Source: Mitsuaria sp. WAJ17
GTDB lineage: Bacteria; Pseudomonadota; Gammaproteobacteria; Burkholderiales; Burkholderiaceae_C
Direction: 5' to 3'
Assembly: GCF_014174515.1 (NCBI RefSeq)
Contig: NZ_JACJUG010000018.1
Span: forward strand, 41,524-105,523
DNA: 64,000 bases
Part shown: piece by piece, positions 44,148-51,960 of the stretch
Position numbering within the stretch: position 1 is the first letter of the stretch
How the letters are laid out: each line of letters begins with the position of its first letter
Translations under genes and position numbers: made by a program
Notes under the pieces: generated by a model
Told to the model about the DNA's origin: nothing
Databases searched by the model: none
What the model saw: only the letters and a program-made list of their open reading frames with translations

Positions 44148-45233
44148 ATGAGGCGGCGCATGCGCCTTGCCCGTTTGCTGGCCATGCCGCTGCTGATGCT
44201 CCTCCCCGCCGCCTGCTGCACCGGTCGGGTGCCGCGGCTGCCTGCCGACCCGGACCATGCGCCCATTGCCTTACAGGAAGCTGTGCAGTTGGGCGGCAGC
44301 CGGCAGTGGCTTCTGATCCGCGGGGCGGACCGCAGCAAGCCCCTGCTGCTCTTCCTTCATGGCGGTCCGGGCAGCCCCTACATGGGCTTCGCGCAGAAGT
44401 TCCAGGCGGCGCTGGAACAGCATTTCGTGGTGGTGCAGTGGGACCAGCGCGGCGCCGGAAAGTCCTATCCCGGCACGCCGGCGGAGTCCATGACCGTGCA
44501 GCAGTTCCAGTCGGACACCCACGAGCTGGTGCTGCATCTGCGCCGGCGCTTCCAGCGCGAGCGCCTCTTCCTGCTGGGGCATTCCTGGGGCGCCTACCTC
44601 GGCATCCACGAGGCCTGGCGGCACCCGGAGAACCTGCATGCCTTCGTGGGCACCGGGCAGCTGATCGACCTGCTCGAGCAGGAGCGGCGGTCGCACCGCT
44701 GGGCCCAGGCTCAGGCGCGCGCCCGACACGACGACACCGCCGAGCGTGAGCTCGCCGGCCTGGGCGAGCCGCCCTATGCCGACACCGTCCGCGGCATGAG
44801 CACCAAGTACGGAAAGCTGTGGGCCTACGGCGGCATGATAGAGGGCGAAACCGGCCCCGGCCGCTTCGTGCGGGGCATGCTGGGCAGCCCGGACTATTCG
44901 CTGCGAGACCTCTACCACTTCGTGCGCGGCAGTCGCTTCTCCCTGCAGCAGCTGGCGCGCAACGAGGGGGCCGGCTTCTGGTCCCTGCAGGCTCCCGGCC
45001 CACAGCCCCGCTTCCGGACGCCCATCTACTTCATCGCGGGCGAGCAGGACCGCGTGACGCCCACCTCGCTGGTGCGGGCCTACGCGCAGTCGCTGGAGGC
45101 GCCGGACAAGCAGGTCTTCCTAATTCCCGGGGCGGGCCATTTTGCGTTCTACACCCATCCCGAGCGCTTCAGCGAGGCCGTGCTGGAGGCGCTGGCGCGC
45201 CCGAGGCCGGTCGGCGAAGGCGGCAGCCGATGA
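44148..45233 (+). CDS. Putative lipoprotein alpha/beta hydrolase (S33/proline-iminopeptidase-like)
   Basis: 361 residues. A basic start and hydrophobic stretch end in LLPAACCTG, a plausible lipobox, so it may be membrane-anchored. The hydrolase core has LLFLHGGPGSPYMGF, VVQWDQRGAGKSYPGTPAESMTVQQ, the nucleophile elbow GHSWGAYLG and FIAGEQDRVTP plus GAGHFAFYTHPE with catalytic Asp and His. The HGGPGSP and WDQRGAGKS blocks resemble proline iminopeptidases. Divergent from the LysR gene, which probably regulates it. The long open frame upstream crosses the LysR gene antisense and is rejected. Confidence 0.8.
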   Translation: MRRRMRLARLLAMPLLMLLPAACCTGRVPRLPADPDHAPIALQEAVQLGGSRQWLLIRGADRSKPLLLFLHGGPGSPYMGFAQKFQAALEQHFVVVQWDQRGAGKSYPGTPAESMTVQQFQSDTHELVLHLRRRFQRERLFLLGHSWGAYLGIHEAWRHPENLHAFVGTGQLIDLLEQERRSHRWAQAQARARHDDTAERELAGLGEPPYADTVRGMSTKYGKLWAYGGMIEGETGPGRFVRGMLGSPDYSLRDLYHFVRGSRFSLQQLARNEGAGFWSLQAPGPQPRFRTPIYFIAGEQDRVTPTSLVRAYAQSLEAPDKQVFLIPGAGHFAFYTHPERFSEAVLEALARPRPVGEGGSR

Positions 45234-45239
45234 GCCATG

Positions 45240-45263
45240 AAAAAGGGCCCTCGAGAGGGCCCT
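45240..45263 (-). terminator. Leftward terminator at the left edge of the island
   Basis: On the minus strand AGGGCCCT-loop-AGGGCCCT is followed by a T5 run. Read rightward there is no T-run. It therefore ends leftward transcripts coming out of the island region, only seven bases past the hydrolase stop codon. Confidence 0.65.
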
Positions 45264-45429
45264 GTGCTGCTGGATGGCAGGATCAGGCTGTTGATGCAGT
45301 CCGCAACAAGCCTGCGCTCCAGCAAATCTTCAAAAATTTTTCGTCGGCCAGGACAAAGCGCGCCGGCAATGAAAAACGGCATCGCCTGGATGAGTCGATG
45401 CCGCGTTGGGGGTGCATGGGGGCCATGCT

Positions 45430-45660
45430 TCATAGGGCAAGAGTGCTCAGCGGGATGGGTGTCGGTGGTAGGCCATCTGCGAAGGGGTTTATCTTCCGGC
45501 CATCATTGGGAAGAGGTCGCCAGAAGCATGGAACAGCGACCCCGTACCCGGCGTCGATTTCGGTCGTGGCCTCGGCGATTGAAATATCGGCCCGCTGTGA
45601 AAACTCGGCAGTCGTCATGGTGCGACTGCCGGGTGCTGCTGAGAGTTTTGCCGAATTCAC
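45430..45660 (-). CDS. Small hypothetical protein coupled to the AlpA-like gene
   Basis: 76-residue frame starting at GTG 45660. TGAGGAG, which overlaps the AlpA stop codon, is six bases before it, so coupling is plausible. Sequence begins VNSAKLSAAPGSRTMTTAEF and has mid-part ISIAEATTEIDAGYG. No family is recognised and no TM segment or signal is present. It could also be a chance frame; the ribosome-binding site is the main support. Confidence 0.35.
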   Translation of the reverse strand: MNSAKLSAAPGSRTMTTAEFSQRADISIAEATTEIDAGYGVAVPCFWRPLPNDGRKINPFADGLPPTPIPLSTLAL

Positions 45661-45670
45661 ATCAATCTCC

Positions 45671-45874
45671 TCAGTTGCGCCGTTGAGGAGGGAGCGATGC
45701 AAGCCAGCGCTCGGCTTCACTGCGGACGATGATCGTGCGCCTTCCCAGTTTTTTGGCTGCCAGCCGCCCGCTCTTCAGTTCTGCATAAAGGGCCGTGCGG
45801 CCAATACCGGCCCAGAGGCAGAAGTCGTTCACTGAGAGAGTTGCGCTGGCAAATTGCGCGGATTCCTGTTGCAT
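45671..45874 (-). CDS. AlpA-like excisionase/transcriptional regulator
   Basis: 67 residues from ATG 45874, which has ACGAGG six bases upstream; ATG 45907 is the alternative. The MerR-like winged HTH is evident: [54 protein letters not shown] sequence fills residues 13-62. AlpA proteins of P4-like elements activate or assist integrase-driven excision. Here it lies 11 kb from the integrase, at the other end of the island. Confidence 0.82.
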   Translation of the reverse strand: MQQESAQFASATLSVNDFCLWAGIGRTALYAELKSGRLAAKKLGRRTIIVRSEAERWLASLPPQRRN

Positions 45875-46042
45875 ACGGCACCTCGTTGCTTGTTGATGGT
45901 GCCGCATGTAGGCAAACGCGGTTGGGTGCCTCTAGTTAATCGCTCCGGTATTCCATGTGCAGCCTTCTATAGGGCTATGGAACACTGGTCCAGTTTGCTG
46001 AAAATGGCGAGCACCCCAGGCGCCTCTTAGAGAATCTGTCTG

Positions 46043-48400
46043 TCATTCCGAAGGATCGGTACCAACCCTGTATCCCATCGCACGGTAGCCGCGCTGCCGT
46101 TTGTCCCACATCCGAAGCAATGCCGGGTGACCGGTATCTATGAAGTCGATGATCCGCACGTCAGTCTTGCTGGCATGCTCCCGGTGCAAGCGCCCGGCAT
46201 ACTGCTGCAGCGTGCCTTTCCAGGAAACCGGCATGGCCAGCACCAGCGTGTCGAGTGGTGGATGATCGAAACCCTCACCAACCAATTTTCCGGTTGCCAG
46301 AAGCACACGCGGCGCATCGGGCGGCAGCCCATCCAAGTCAGTCAGCAACGCAGCCCGCTGTTTTCTGGACATGCGGCCATGCAACACGAAGGGTGCTGGA
46401 GTCAGATCGTCGAGGAATGCCCTCAGCGCATCAAGGTGTTCCGTGCGTTCTGTCAGAACGAGCACCTTGCGCCCCTGCTCATAGGCAGCCTTGGCTTCGG
46501 CCGCAATGGCTTCGGTTCGTGGCAGATCACTGGCGAGATGGCGAAACACATCCTGGATACCTGCATCGGTCGGCAGGTCGATCTGAGTGAATCGAGATCG
46601 AGGTACTACCTCAAGATCGTGAGGCGCACTGGCCGGCTTGGCTGCTGTGTACCGAATTGGCCCGCACTGCATGAAGATGATCGGCTGCTGACCATCACGG
46701 CGGATCGGTGTCGCTGTCAGCCCCATCACGAATTTAGCCCTGGTCCGTTTCAGGATGGCGTCGAATGACACTGCGCCGACGTGGTGGCACTCGTCCACGA
46801 TCACCTGCCCATAGTTTTCGACCAGTGGATTGACCTCACCCTGGCGGGAGACGGACTGCATCACTGCGATGTCAATCTTCCCTGTGGGTTTTGCCTTGCC
46901 ACCGCCGATGGTGCCTACCACGCCTTTGCCAACGCCAAGAAAACTCTGAAGGCGTTCTTGCCACTGCTTGAGCAATTCGGTTCGATGCACCAGTACCAGG
47001 GTGTTCACGCCTCGGCGTGCGATCATTGCGGCGGCAGTGACCGTCTTGCCAAAGGCTGTTGGTGCGCACAGCACGCCGGCGTCGTGCTGCAGCATTCCCG
47101 CAACGGCAGCCTCCTGATCTAATCGCAAGGTACCGGCGAAAACCACATCAATTAGCTCGCCGCCAAAGCGCTCGTCGCGCAGTTCACAGGCGATACCGTT
47201 GTCCCGCAGCAGAGTCAGCGCCGCATCGAGACAGCCGCGTGGCAAGGCGATGTGCCGCGGATAGTTCTCGGCATTGCCGATGACTCGCGGCTTGTCCCAC
47301 ACGGACATACGCATGGCTTGGGCCTTGTAGAACTCAGGGTTCTGAAAGGCGGCCAGACGGATCAGGCGGTTAGCCAATGCCTGCGGCAGTTGTGCCTTCT
47401 CGAAGTAGACCAGGTTGGCCAGCGTCACGGTGAGCGACTTCGGCATTTGCCCGGCCAACTTATTTGTCGGCGCGCTCTCCCGCTTCCAGGGCGTGGCCAA
47501 GTCCTCCTCATCGATGAAGTTGACATCCAGTGGATGCACGCCGCCCGTCGCTCGCAGGATGGTCCGGTCGATGTCGTGCGCGGCCATCGGTTGGATGGAG
47601 GCCAAGAATGCCCACTGATCTGGGTAGGGGCGCAGATCAGCATCGACGAACACGCTGCAGCCGTTTTCGCGGGGCCACTTCTGCAGCGGCAAGGCGATCA
47701 GATTGCCGAAGCCGCCCTTGGGCATCGTGTCCTGGTTGGGAAACAGGCGGTCGTAGGACTCCAGCTTCAGTTGACGGGTGCGCGAGCAGGTATGGCTGAT
47801 GATCGCTGTGCCCAAGCGTCGGGCATCACGGGCGGAAACGCGGCTGGCGAAGAACACCCACGCGTGCGCGCCCTTGCCTGATCTCGAAACTTCCAGCGCA
47901 GCCGGCACCCCCAGCTCTTCGCAGGACTGTGTGAAAGCTCGCGCGTCATCACGCCAGTCGGCCTCGTCAAAATCGACTGCTAGAAAATAGCATGTGTCAT
48001 CCTCCAGCAGCGGATAGATGCCCACCGTGTGTTCGCCAGCCAGATGGTCATAGATCACCGCATCTGACAACGGGATCAGCAGGCGATTGCTGCAGTCGCC
48101 GCATTTGATGCGTGGCTTTTCGCAGATGCCGGCGCGCCATTCGTTGGCGCACGCGGGGGTGTAGCCCGGCTTGCCTGAAGTTTTGCTCTCCCAGCGGATG
48201 GGATAAACATCCGTGCGCCCGCGAAACAGCCGCCGAAATAGCGCTAATTTCTCAGCAGTAGAAAGCCGGGATGGTTCCGGTTCTTGAGCCATAGCTACGG
48301 CAGGCTGCGGCAACCGCCACTCAATGCCGTGGGCTTCGAGCAGTGCGATCAGGCGGGTGTTCTCGGCCTGGAGAATGGCAAGCGCGTTCGGGTTGGTCAT
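46043..48400 (-). CDS. TOTE-type primase-helicase fusion
   Basis: 785 residues. Residues about 50-275 are an archaeo-eukaryotic primase-like domain of the kind named for TOTE conflict systems: a four-Cys cluster (C84, C93, C100, C103), the catalytic FLAVDFDEADW (D143, D145) and SGKGAHAWVFF. Residues about 425-780 are a superfamily 2 helicase: Walker A APTAFGKT (446-453), VIVDECHH (DECH near 537), LTATPIRRDG, and motif VI QQYAGRLHREH. It begins ten bases after the DUF1828/1829 stop and lacks its own ribosome site, so it is probably translationally coupled. Likely role: nucleic-acid-directed defence (inference). Confidence 0.85.
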   Translation of the reverse strand: MTNPNALAILQAENTRLIALLEAHGIEWRLPQPAVAMAQEPEPSRLSTAEKLALFRRLFRGRTDVYPIRWESKTSGKPGYTPACANEWRAGICEKPRIKCGDCSNRLLIPLSDAVIYDHLAGEHTVGIYPLLEDDTCYFLAVDFDEADWRDDARAFTQSCEELGVPAALEVSRSGKGAHAWVFFASRVSARDARRLGTAIISHTCSRTRQLKLESYDRLFPNQDTMPKGGFGNLIALPLQKWPRENGCSVFVDADLRPYPDQWAFLASIQPMAAHDIDRTILRATGGVHPLDVNFIDEEDLATPWKRESAPTNKLAGQMPKSLTVTLANLVYFEKAQLPQALANRLIRLAAFQNPEFYKAQAMRMSVWDKPRVIGNAENYPRHIALPRGCLDAALTLLRDNGIACELRDERFGGELIDVVFAGTLRLDQEAAVAGMLQHDAGVLCAPTAFGKTVTAAAMIARRGVNTLVLVHRTELLKQWQERLQSFLGVGKGVVGTIGGGKAKPTGKIDIAVMQSVSRQGEVNPLVENYGQVIVDECHHVGAVSFDAILKRTRAKFVMGLTATPIRRDGQQPIIFMQCGPIRYTAAKPASAPHDLEVVPRSRFTQIDLPTDAGIQDVFRHLASDLPRTEAIAAEAKAAYEQGRKVLVLTERTEHLDALRAFLDDLTPAPFVLHGRMSRKQRAALLTDLDGLPPDAPRVLLATGKLVGEGFDHPPLDTLVLAMPVSWKGTLQQYAGRLHREHASKTDVRIIDFIDTGHPALLRMWDKRQRGYRAMGYRVGTDPSE

Positions 48401-48410
48401 CGGGCGTTCG

Positions 48411-49172
48411 TCATGCCGCTAGGCGTTCGCGGAACTCCTCTCGTTTCGACCAAGCAATCGGCGTGATGTCATAGCTGCGCAGGGCCTCCTGCACGGGATC
48501 GCTGACCTTGCGATCACGATCATTCAGCACGGCGAATGCCAGGGAGTCGGCTGGCCGAACGTCCTTGGTATCGACCCAAGCGAATGCGGCGCTTTGGGCG
48601 TTGTCTTTGTTCGGGTTGTTGATAACCCGCAGAATCCGCTCGGGCGCATGCTTGGACTTGGGCACGACGAAATCAAACTGGTGGTTGTAGCGACTGTGCC
48701 CCACGAAGTTCACCCTCGGTGTGTAACGCACGTCGGCATCGTCCAGCCAGAGCGCCACATCTTCAAAGAAGAAGCTCTCGACATTGGCGCGTGCTACGTA
48801 GAACAGATCGTTGACCGCCAGGATCGCCTGCACCAGGCTGTGCTTGCGCAGCGCAAAGTTGTCCTCAGTTGCCTTGATTTCCAGCGAATCAGTGTTCTGC
48901 TGTACGCCGAAACCATTCAGCGTGGCGGCCAAGAGCGCCTTGCGGCGCGGCGTATCGATTTCGCAACCTGACTGAGCAAGGTCAGCCAAGGTATATCCGT
49001 CGTCGGTCAGCATCCATTCATTGCCCTGTTGGCGCAGATAGATCTGGATGTAGTCGTTGTGCCGGTCCAGGTATGGCGTCGTGATCTCCACCCAGCCATT
49101 GATCTCCCGCCATGCAGTCTTGGCCTTAAGCCAGTCGTAATAGCTCCGGATCAGATCGTGAGTGGTCTTCAT
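48411..49172 (-). CDS. DUF1828/DUF1829 domain protein
   Basis: 253 residues. ATG 49172 overlaps the stop of the upstream gene (ATGA), which rules out the longer frame. The N-terminal half (WVEITTPYLDRHNDYIQIYLRQQGNEWMLTDDGYTLADLAQSGCEI-type, residues 25-75) fits DUF1828; the C-terminal half (YNHQFDFVVPKSKHAPERILRVINNPNK, AFAVLNDRDRKVSD) fits DUF1829. The biochemical activity of this pair is unknown to me. Its place between HsdS and the primase-helicase suggests a defence role. Confidence 0.75.
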   Translation of the reverse strand: MKTTHDLIRSYYDWLKAKTAWREINGWVEITTPYLDRHNDYIQIYLRQQGNEWMLTDDGYTLADLAQSGCEIDTPRRKALLAATLNGFGVQQNTDSLEIKATEDNFALRKHSLVQAILAVNDLFYVARANVESFFFEDVALWLDDADVRYTPRVNFVGHSRYNHQFDFVVPKSKHAPERILRVINNPNKDNAQSAAFAWVDTKDVRPADSLAFAVLNDRDRKVSDPVQEALRSYDITPIAWSKREEFRERLAA

Positions 49173-49612
49173 GAAAACAACCCTCTCACGATATTGGGCT
49201 GCTCCTCGACACCGCAGTAGGTCATGAAGTCGTGCAGCACCTGCCAGGCGTCCTCTGGCTTGCTGAGCATGCCATCGGGGATGGCCACCGCCCATTTGTC
49301 GCCGAATCCTTCCCGGTAGACGTGCAAATGCGGCACGCCGACCTCGGTGCCGTCGGGGTTGCGATGCGGCGCCGCGAAGTCGAGTCGGGCCAGTACGATG
49401 ACCTGCCGCCCGCGCGCTTGATACCCGGTGGTCAGCGCAATGCGTTTGCGGTTGATGTCCAGCGAGAAGCGTTCACGCTCATCGCGTGACACCAAGGGCA
49501 CCTCGATGCGCCCGCCCAGGTCGGGGAATTGGAAAGCGTCCATCGTCGCAGGCTTTTTGGGCATGCGCAGCAGGGTTTCGGCATCCGCTTGTGAAAGTGC
49601 GTCATCGGCCAT
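49169..49612 (-). CDS. Uncharacterised protein, DUF6978-like
   Basis: 147 residues. Notable segments: DAFQFPDLGGRIEVPLVSRDERERFSLDINR, ITTGYQARGRQVIVLARLDFAAPHRNPDG (L for I at the start here) and VPHLHVYREGFGDKWAVAIPDGMLSKPEDAWQVLHDFMTYC. It is a compact soluble domain with a conserved HLHVYREGFGDKWA block; my DUF6978 assignment is tentative. It is 15 bases after hsdS and overlaps the DUF1828/1829 gene by four bases, so the two probably act as a pair. Confidence 0.65.
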   Translation of the reverse strand: MADDALSQADAETLLRMPKKPATMDAFQFPDLGGRIEVPLVSRDERERFSLDINRKRIALTTGYQARGRQVIVLARLDFAAPHRNPDGTEVGVPHLHVYREGFGDKWAVAIPDGMLSKPEDAWQVLHDFMTYCGVEEQPNIVRGLFS

Positions 49613-49627
49613 TGGTTTCTCCCTTGC

Positions 49628-50773
49628 TTATGTTTTGAACGCCCGTTCCAGCGTCGCGGGCAGAAGTGCGGCGTTGGCTTCGCGGATTGCGGCATGTTTG
49701 GTCCTGAGGGCCAGCACATGCTGGTAGATGGCGCGGAGTTCAAGCTGCTTGACCATCGGGGGCACCGGCATCTCATAACTGAGGAATGCAGCAGGCTGCA
49801 ATCGGCGGCGACGAGCATTCGTGCCGCCACTGATCTCCGCCAGTGTCGGCCACACATCCGGCGTGCGGAAGTAGATGTCGAGCACTTCGGGCAGCACGGC
49901 CTCAGTGTTAACCGTGAATACCGGAAACTCGGGTGACACCACCATGCCGTCGCACTCTGGCGGCACGACGCCCAATGCACCCTCCCAGGCCATCAGCTTG
50001 GGATAAATGAAATCGCCGGCACGAACGATGGACAGCCGTTGATAGGCAAACTCGCTGCCCATCTTGATCGCACTGGGGAACACTCCTCGCCCGAAGGAGT
50101 AGACGCCCGCAAAACGGTACTGGGTTGTGCCGTCCACGGCCACATCTGGCTGCCGTTGCGAGACCAGCGCCGACAGGCGGCGTTTCGCTGGCCGCTCGCC
50201 CTGGCGGCCAAATATGTAGCCACGGATCAGATGCTCGGCATCGCGCTCGACGGCATCCAGATGCGTTTCGACTTGCCGGGTTTTCTCGGCCAGCGCGTCG
50301 AGGCGGGCGACGAGGGCTTGTTGTTCAGCCAGCGGCGGCAGTGCAATCTGCTGATCGAGAAAACGTTCTTCCTTGATACGAACCCGGTTGGTTGTGCCCT
50401 CGCTGGCTGCCTTGCACAACTCGACAAATGGCGATGAGCGGACCAGCCAGCCCATGAACGCCGCATCACACCGGTCCAGGTCACGAAACCCGAATGATGG
50501 GAAGTCGTTGCTGACGATGGCGCCGTCGAGTTCTTGCGGCACCAGACCAATCGCGCCATTGCGTGCGTCGATCTTGGACAGGATCAACTGATTGGCTCTG
50601 ACCACCCTGCGCACTGAAACGACATCGCTGCCACGTACTTTGCCCCGGCTGACAATACCTTTGCCCCAGAGCTTGATCGTCACCTCGTGGTATTCGGCTG
50701 CTGGATCAAGCACAGCGGATTCGTCAGAGCGATATAGCAACTCGCCCAAGGCGACTTTGGGCCACGCTTTCAT
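49628..50773 (-). CDS. hsdS: Type I restriction-modification specificity subunit
   Basis: 381 residues with two target-recognition domains, each followed by a helical spacer. The first TRD (residues 1-150) ends IALPPLAEQQALVARLDALAEKTRQVETHL, the second (about 200-345) ends MPVPPMVKQLELRAIYQHVLALRTKHAA. The conserved PP-x3-Q spacer starts mark the half-repeats. The two TRDs would read the two halves of a split DNA site. Overlaps the nuclease gene by four bases. Confidence 0.9.
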   Translation of the reverse strand: MKAWPKVALGELLYRSDESAVLDPAAEYHEVTIKLWGKGIVSRGKVRGSDVVSVRRVVRANQLILSKIDARNGAIGLVPQELDGAIVSNDFPSFGFRDLDRCDAAFMGWLVRSSPFVELCKAASEGTTNRVRIKEERFLDQQIALPPLAEQQALVARLDALAEKTRQVETHLDAVERDAEHLIRGYIFGRQGERPAKRRLSALVSQRQPDVAVDGTTQYRFAGVYSFGRGVFPSAIKMGSEFAYQRLSIVRAGDFIYPKLMAWEGALGVVPPECDGMVVSPEFPVFTVNTEAVLPEVLDIYFRTPDVWPTLAEISGGTNARRRRLQPAAFLSYEMPVPPMVKQLELRAIYQHVLALRTKHAAIREANAALLPATLERAFKT

Positions 50774-51960
50774 ACGCCGCCCTCCGCGTTACCGCGTGCG
50801 GGCCTACGCGCTTCCAACACCCGCCGTGTCTTATCCAGTTCCTCTGCCAGCAGTTTTTCATCCGGCAGCACGGTCTGGTATTCGGCGGCCAGCACCTTGT
50901 TGGGCAGGCCTTCCAGGGCGTAATGGGCTTCGTTGCTGCCCTTGCTTGCACACAGGATCAGGCCCACTGGCGGGTTCTCGCCGGGCTTCATCCAGTGCTC
51001 GCGGGCATAGTTCAGGTACAGGTGCATCTGCCCGGCATCGGCATGGCTGAACTTGCCGATCTTGAGGTCGATCACCAGCAGGCACTTGAGGCGGCGGTGG
51101 AAGAACAGCAGGTCAACCCGAAACCAGGTGTCGTCCAGCCGTAGGCGACGCTGGCGGCCGACAAAGGCAAAGTCGTCGCCTAGTTCCAGCAGGAAGTCAG
51201 CCAGATGCTGGATCAAGGCGTCTTCAAGGTCGGACTCGGAATACTCATCCTTGAGGTTGAGGAACTCCAGCACGAAGGGGTCTTTGATGGCCTGCTCTGG
51301 CGTGATGGCGTCACCGGGCTCAGCCACTTCACCCTTTTCCAGCATCGCGGCCTTGTTGTGCGAAAGCGCGGTGCGTTCGTAAAACTGGCTGTTGACCTGG
51401 CGGTCGAGCTGGCGCACCGACCAACCGCAACGCAATGTCTCGGTTTCATAAAAGGCCCGCGCCTGCGGGTTCTTGACCGAGAGCAGGCGCACATAGGCTG
51501 ACCAAGGCAGCGGGAAGGCTTGAGCGAGTGCAGCCAGGTCGAAGGATTTCCAGCTCAGTGATTCGGAAATCGCGCCTGAAGCCAATTCCCCAGACACTGT
51601 CTGCGAAAACCGGGAGGGGGGCAATTTCGCAGACGCTGTCTGCGAAATCTGCTCTGGTGGCCAGACAAGGTAGAACAGCCGCATCTGTTCCAGATTGCGC
51701 TCCGAAAACCCTCGGCCAAACCGGCTAGACAGGTCAGCAGACAGGCGTTTGAGCAGGGCCTGCCCGTACTCGGCTCGTTCTTTGCCGCCTTGCTCGAATT
51801 CGACGATGCGCCGGCCGATTTCCCAATAGGAGGCGGTCATCAAGGCATTGACGCTGCGTGCGGCAGCATGACGCGCCGCTTCCAGCAACGCGACGATGTC
51901 GGTGTGGACGGCGACGTAGTCAGCCTGATTCGGCGTGGTCGGCACGGTGGGTGCTGTCAT
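50770..51960 (-). CDS. YhcG/DUF1016 PD-(D/E)xK nuclease
   Basis: 396 residues. The N-terminal DUF1016 part (ASYWEIGRRIVEFEQGG, YGQALLKRLSADLSSRFGRGFSERNLEQMRLFY) is followed by PLPWSAYVRLLSVKN and the C-terminal nuclease with E246, DTWFRVDLLFFHRRLKCLLVIDLKIGKF (D283, D298-x-K300). Between the halves (104-139) lies a repeat: ISQTASAKL, FSQTVSGEL, ISESLSWKS. It is embedded between hsdM and hsdS with four-base overlaps on both sides. Such nucleases often ride in type I loci; their contribution is not settled. Confidence 0.88.
   Translation of the reverse strand: MTAPTVPTTPNQADYVAVHTDIVALLEAARHAAARSVNALMTASYWEIGRRIVEFEQGGKERAEYGQALLKRLSADLSSRFGRGFSERNLEQMRLFYLVWPPEQISQTASAKLPPSRFSQTVSGELASGAISESLSWKSFDLAALAQAFPLPWSAYVRLLSVKNPQARAFYETETLRCGWSVRQLDRQVNSQFYERTALSHNKAAMLEKGEVAEPGDAITPEQAIKDPFVLEFLNLKDEYSESDLEDALIQHLADFLLELGDDFAFVGRQRRLRLDDTWFRVDLLFFHRRLKCLLVIDLKIGKFSHADAGQMHLYLNYAREHWMKPGENPPVGLILCASKGSNEAHYALEGLPNKVLAAEYQTVLPDEKLLAEELDKTRRVLEARRPARGNAEGGV
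51591..51648. repeat. Palindromic repeat units inside the YhcG-like gene
   Basis: A perfect palindrome with 11-bp arms and a GCT centre lies at 51624-51648 (ATTTCGCAGAC / GTCTGCGAAAT), and a shorter copy, CAGAC-ACT-GTCTG, at 51591-51603. Together they encode the repeated (I/F)SQT-x-S motif of the protein. The DNA palindromes sit in a hypervariable linker. Confidence 0.75.

Noticed and set aside
45264..45429. Possible small RNA ending at the leftward terminator at 45240-45263
   Set aside because: There is a good terminator with a T-run on the minus strand, but no promoter or known RNA structure was recognised, so it may simply end the AlpA transcript.
45234..45670. Left attachment-site repeat matching the ychF 3' end
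   Set aside because: By eye no stretch matches 58290-58340 beyond chance. An alignment with an empty site is needed to place the left junction.
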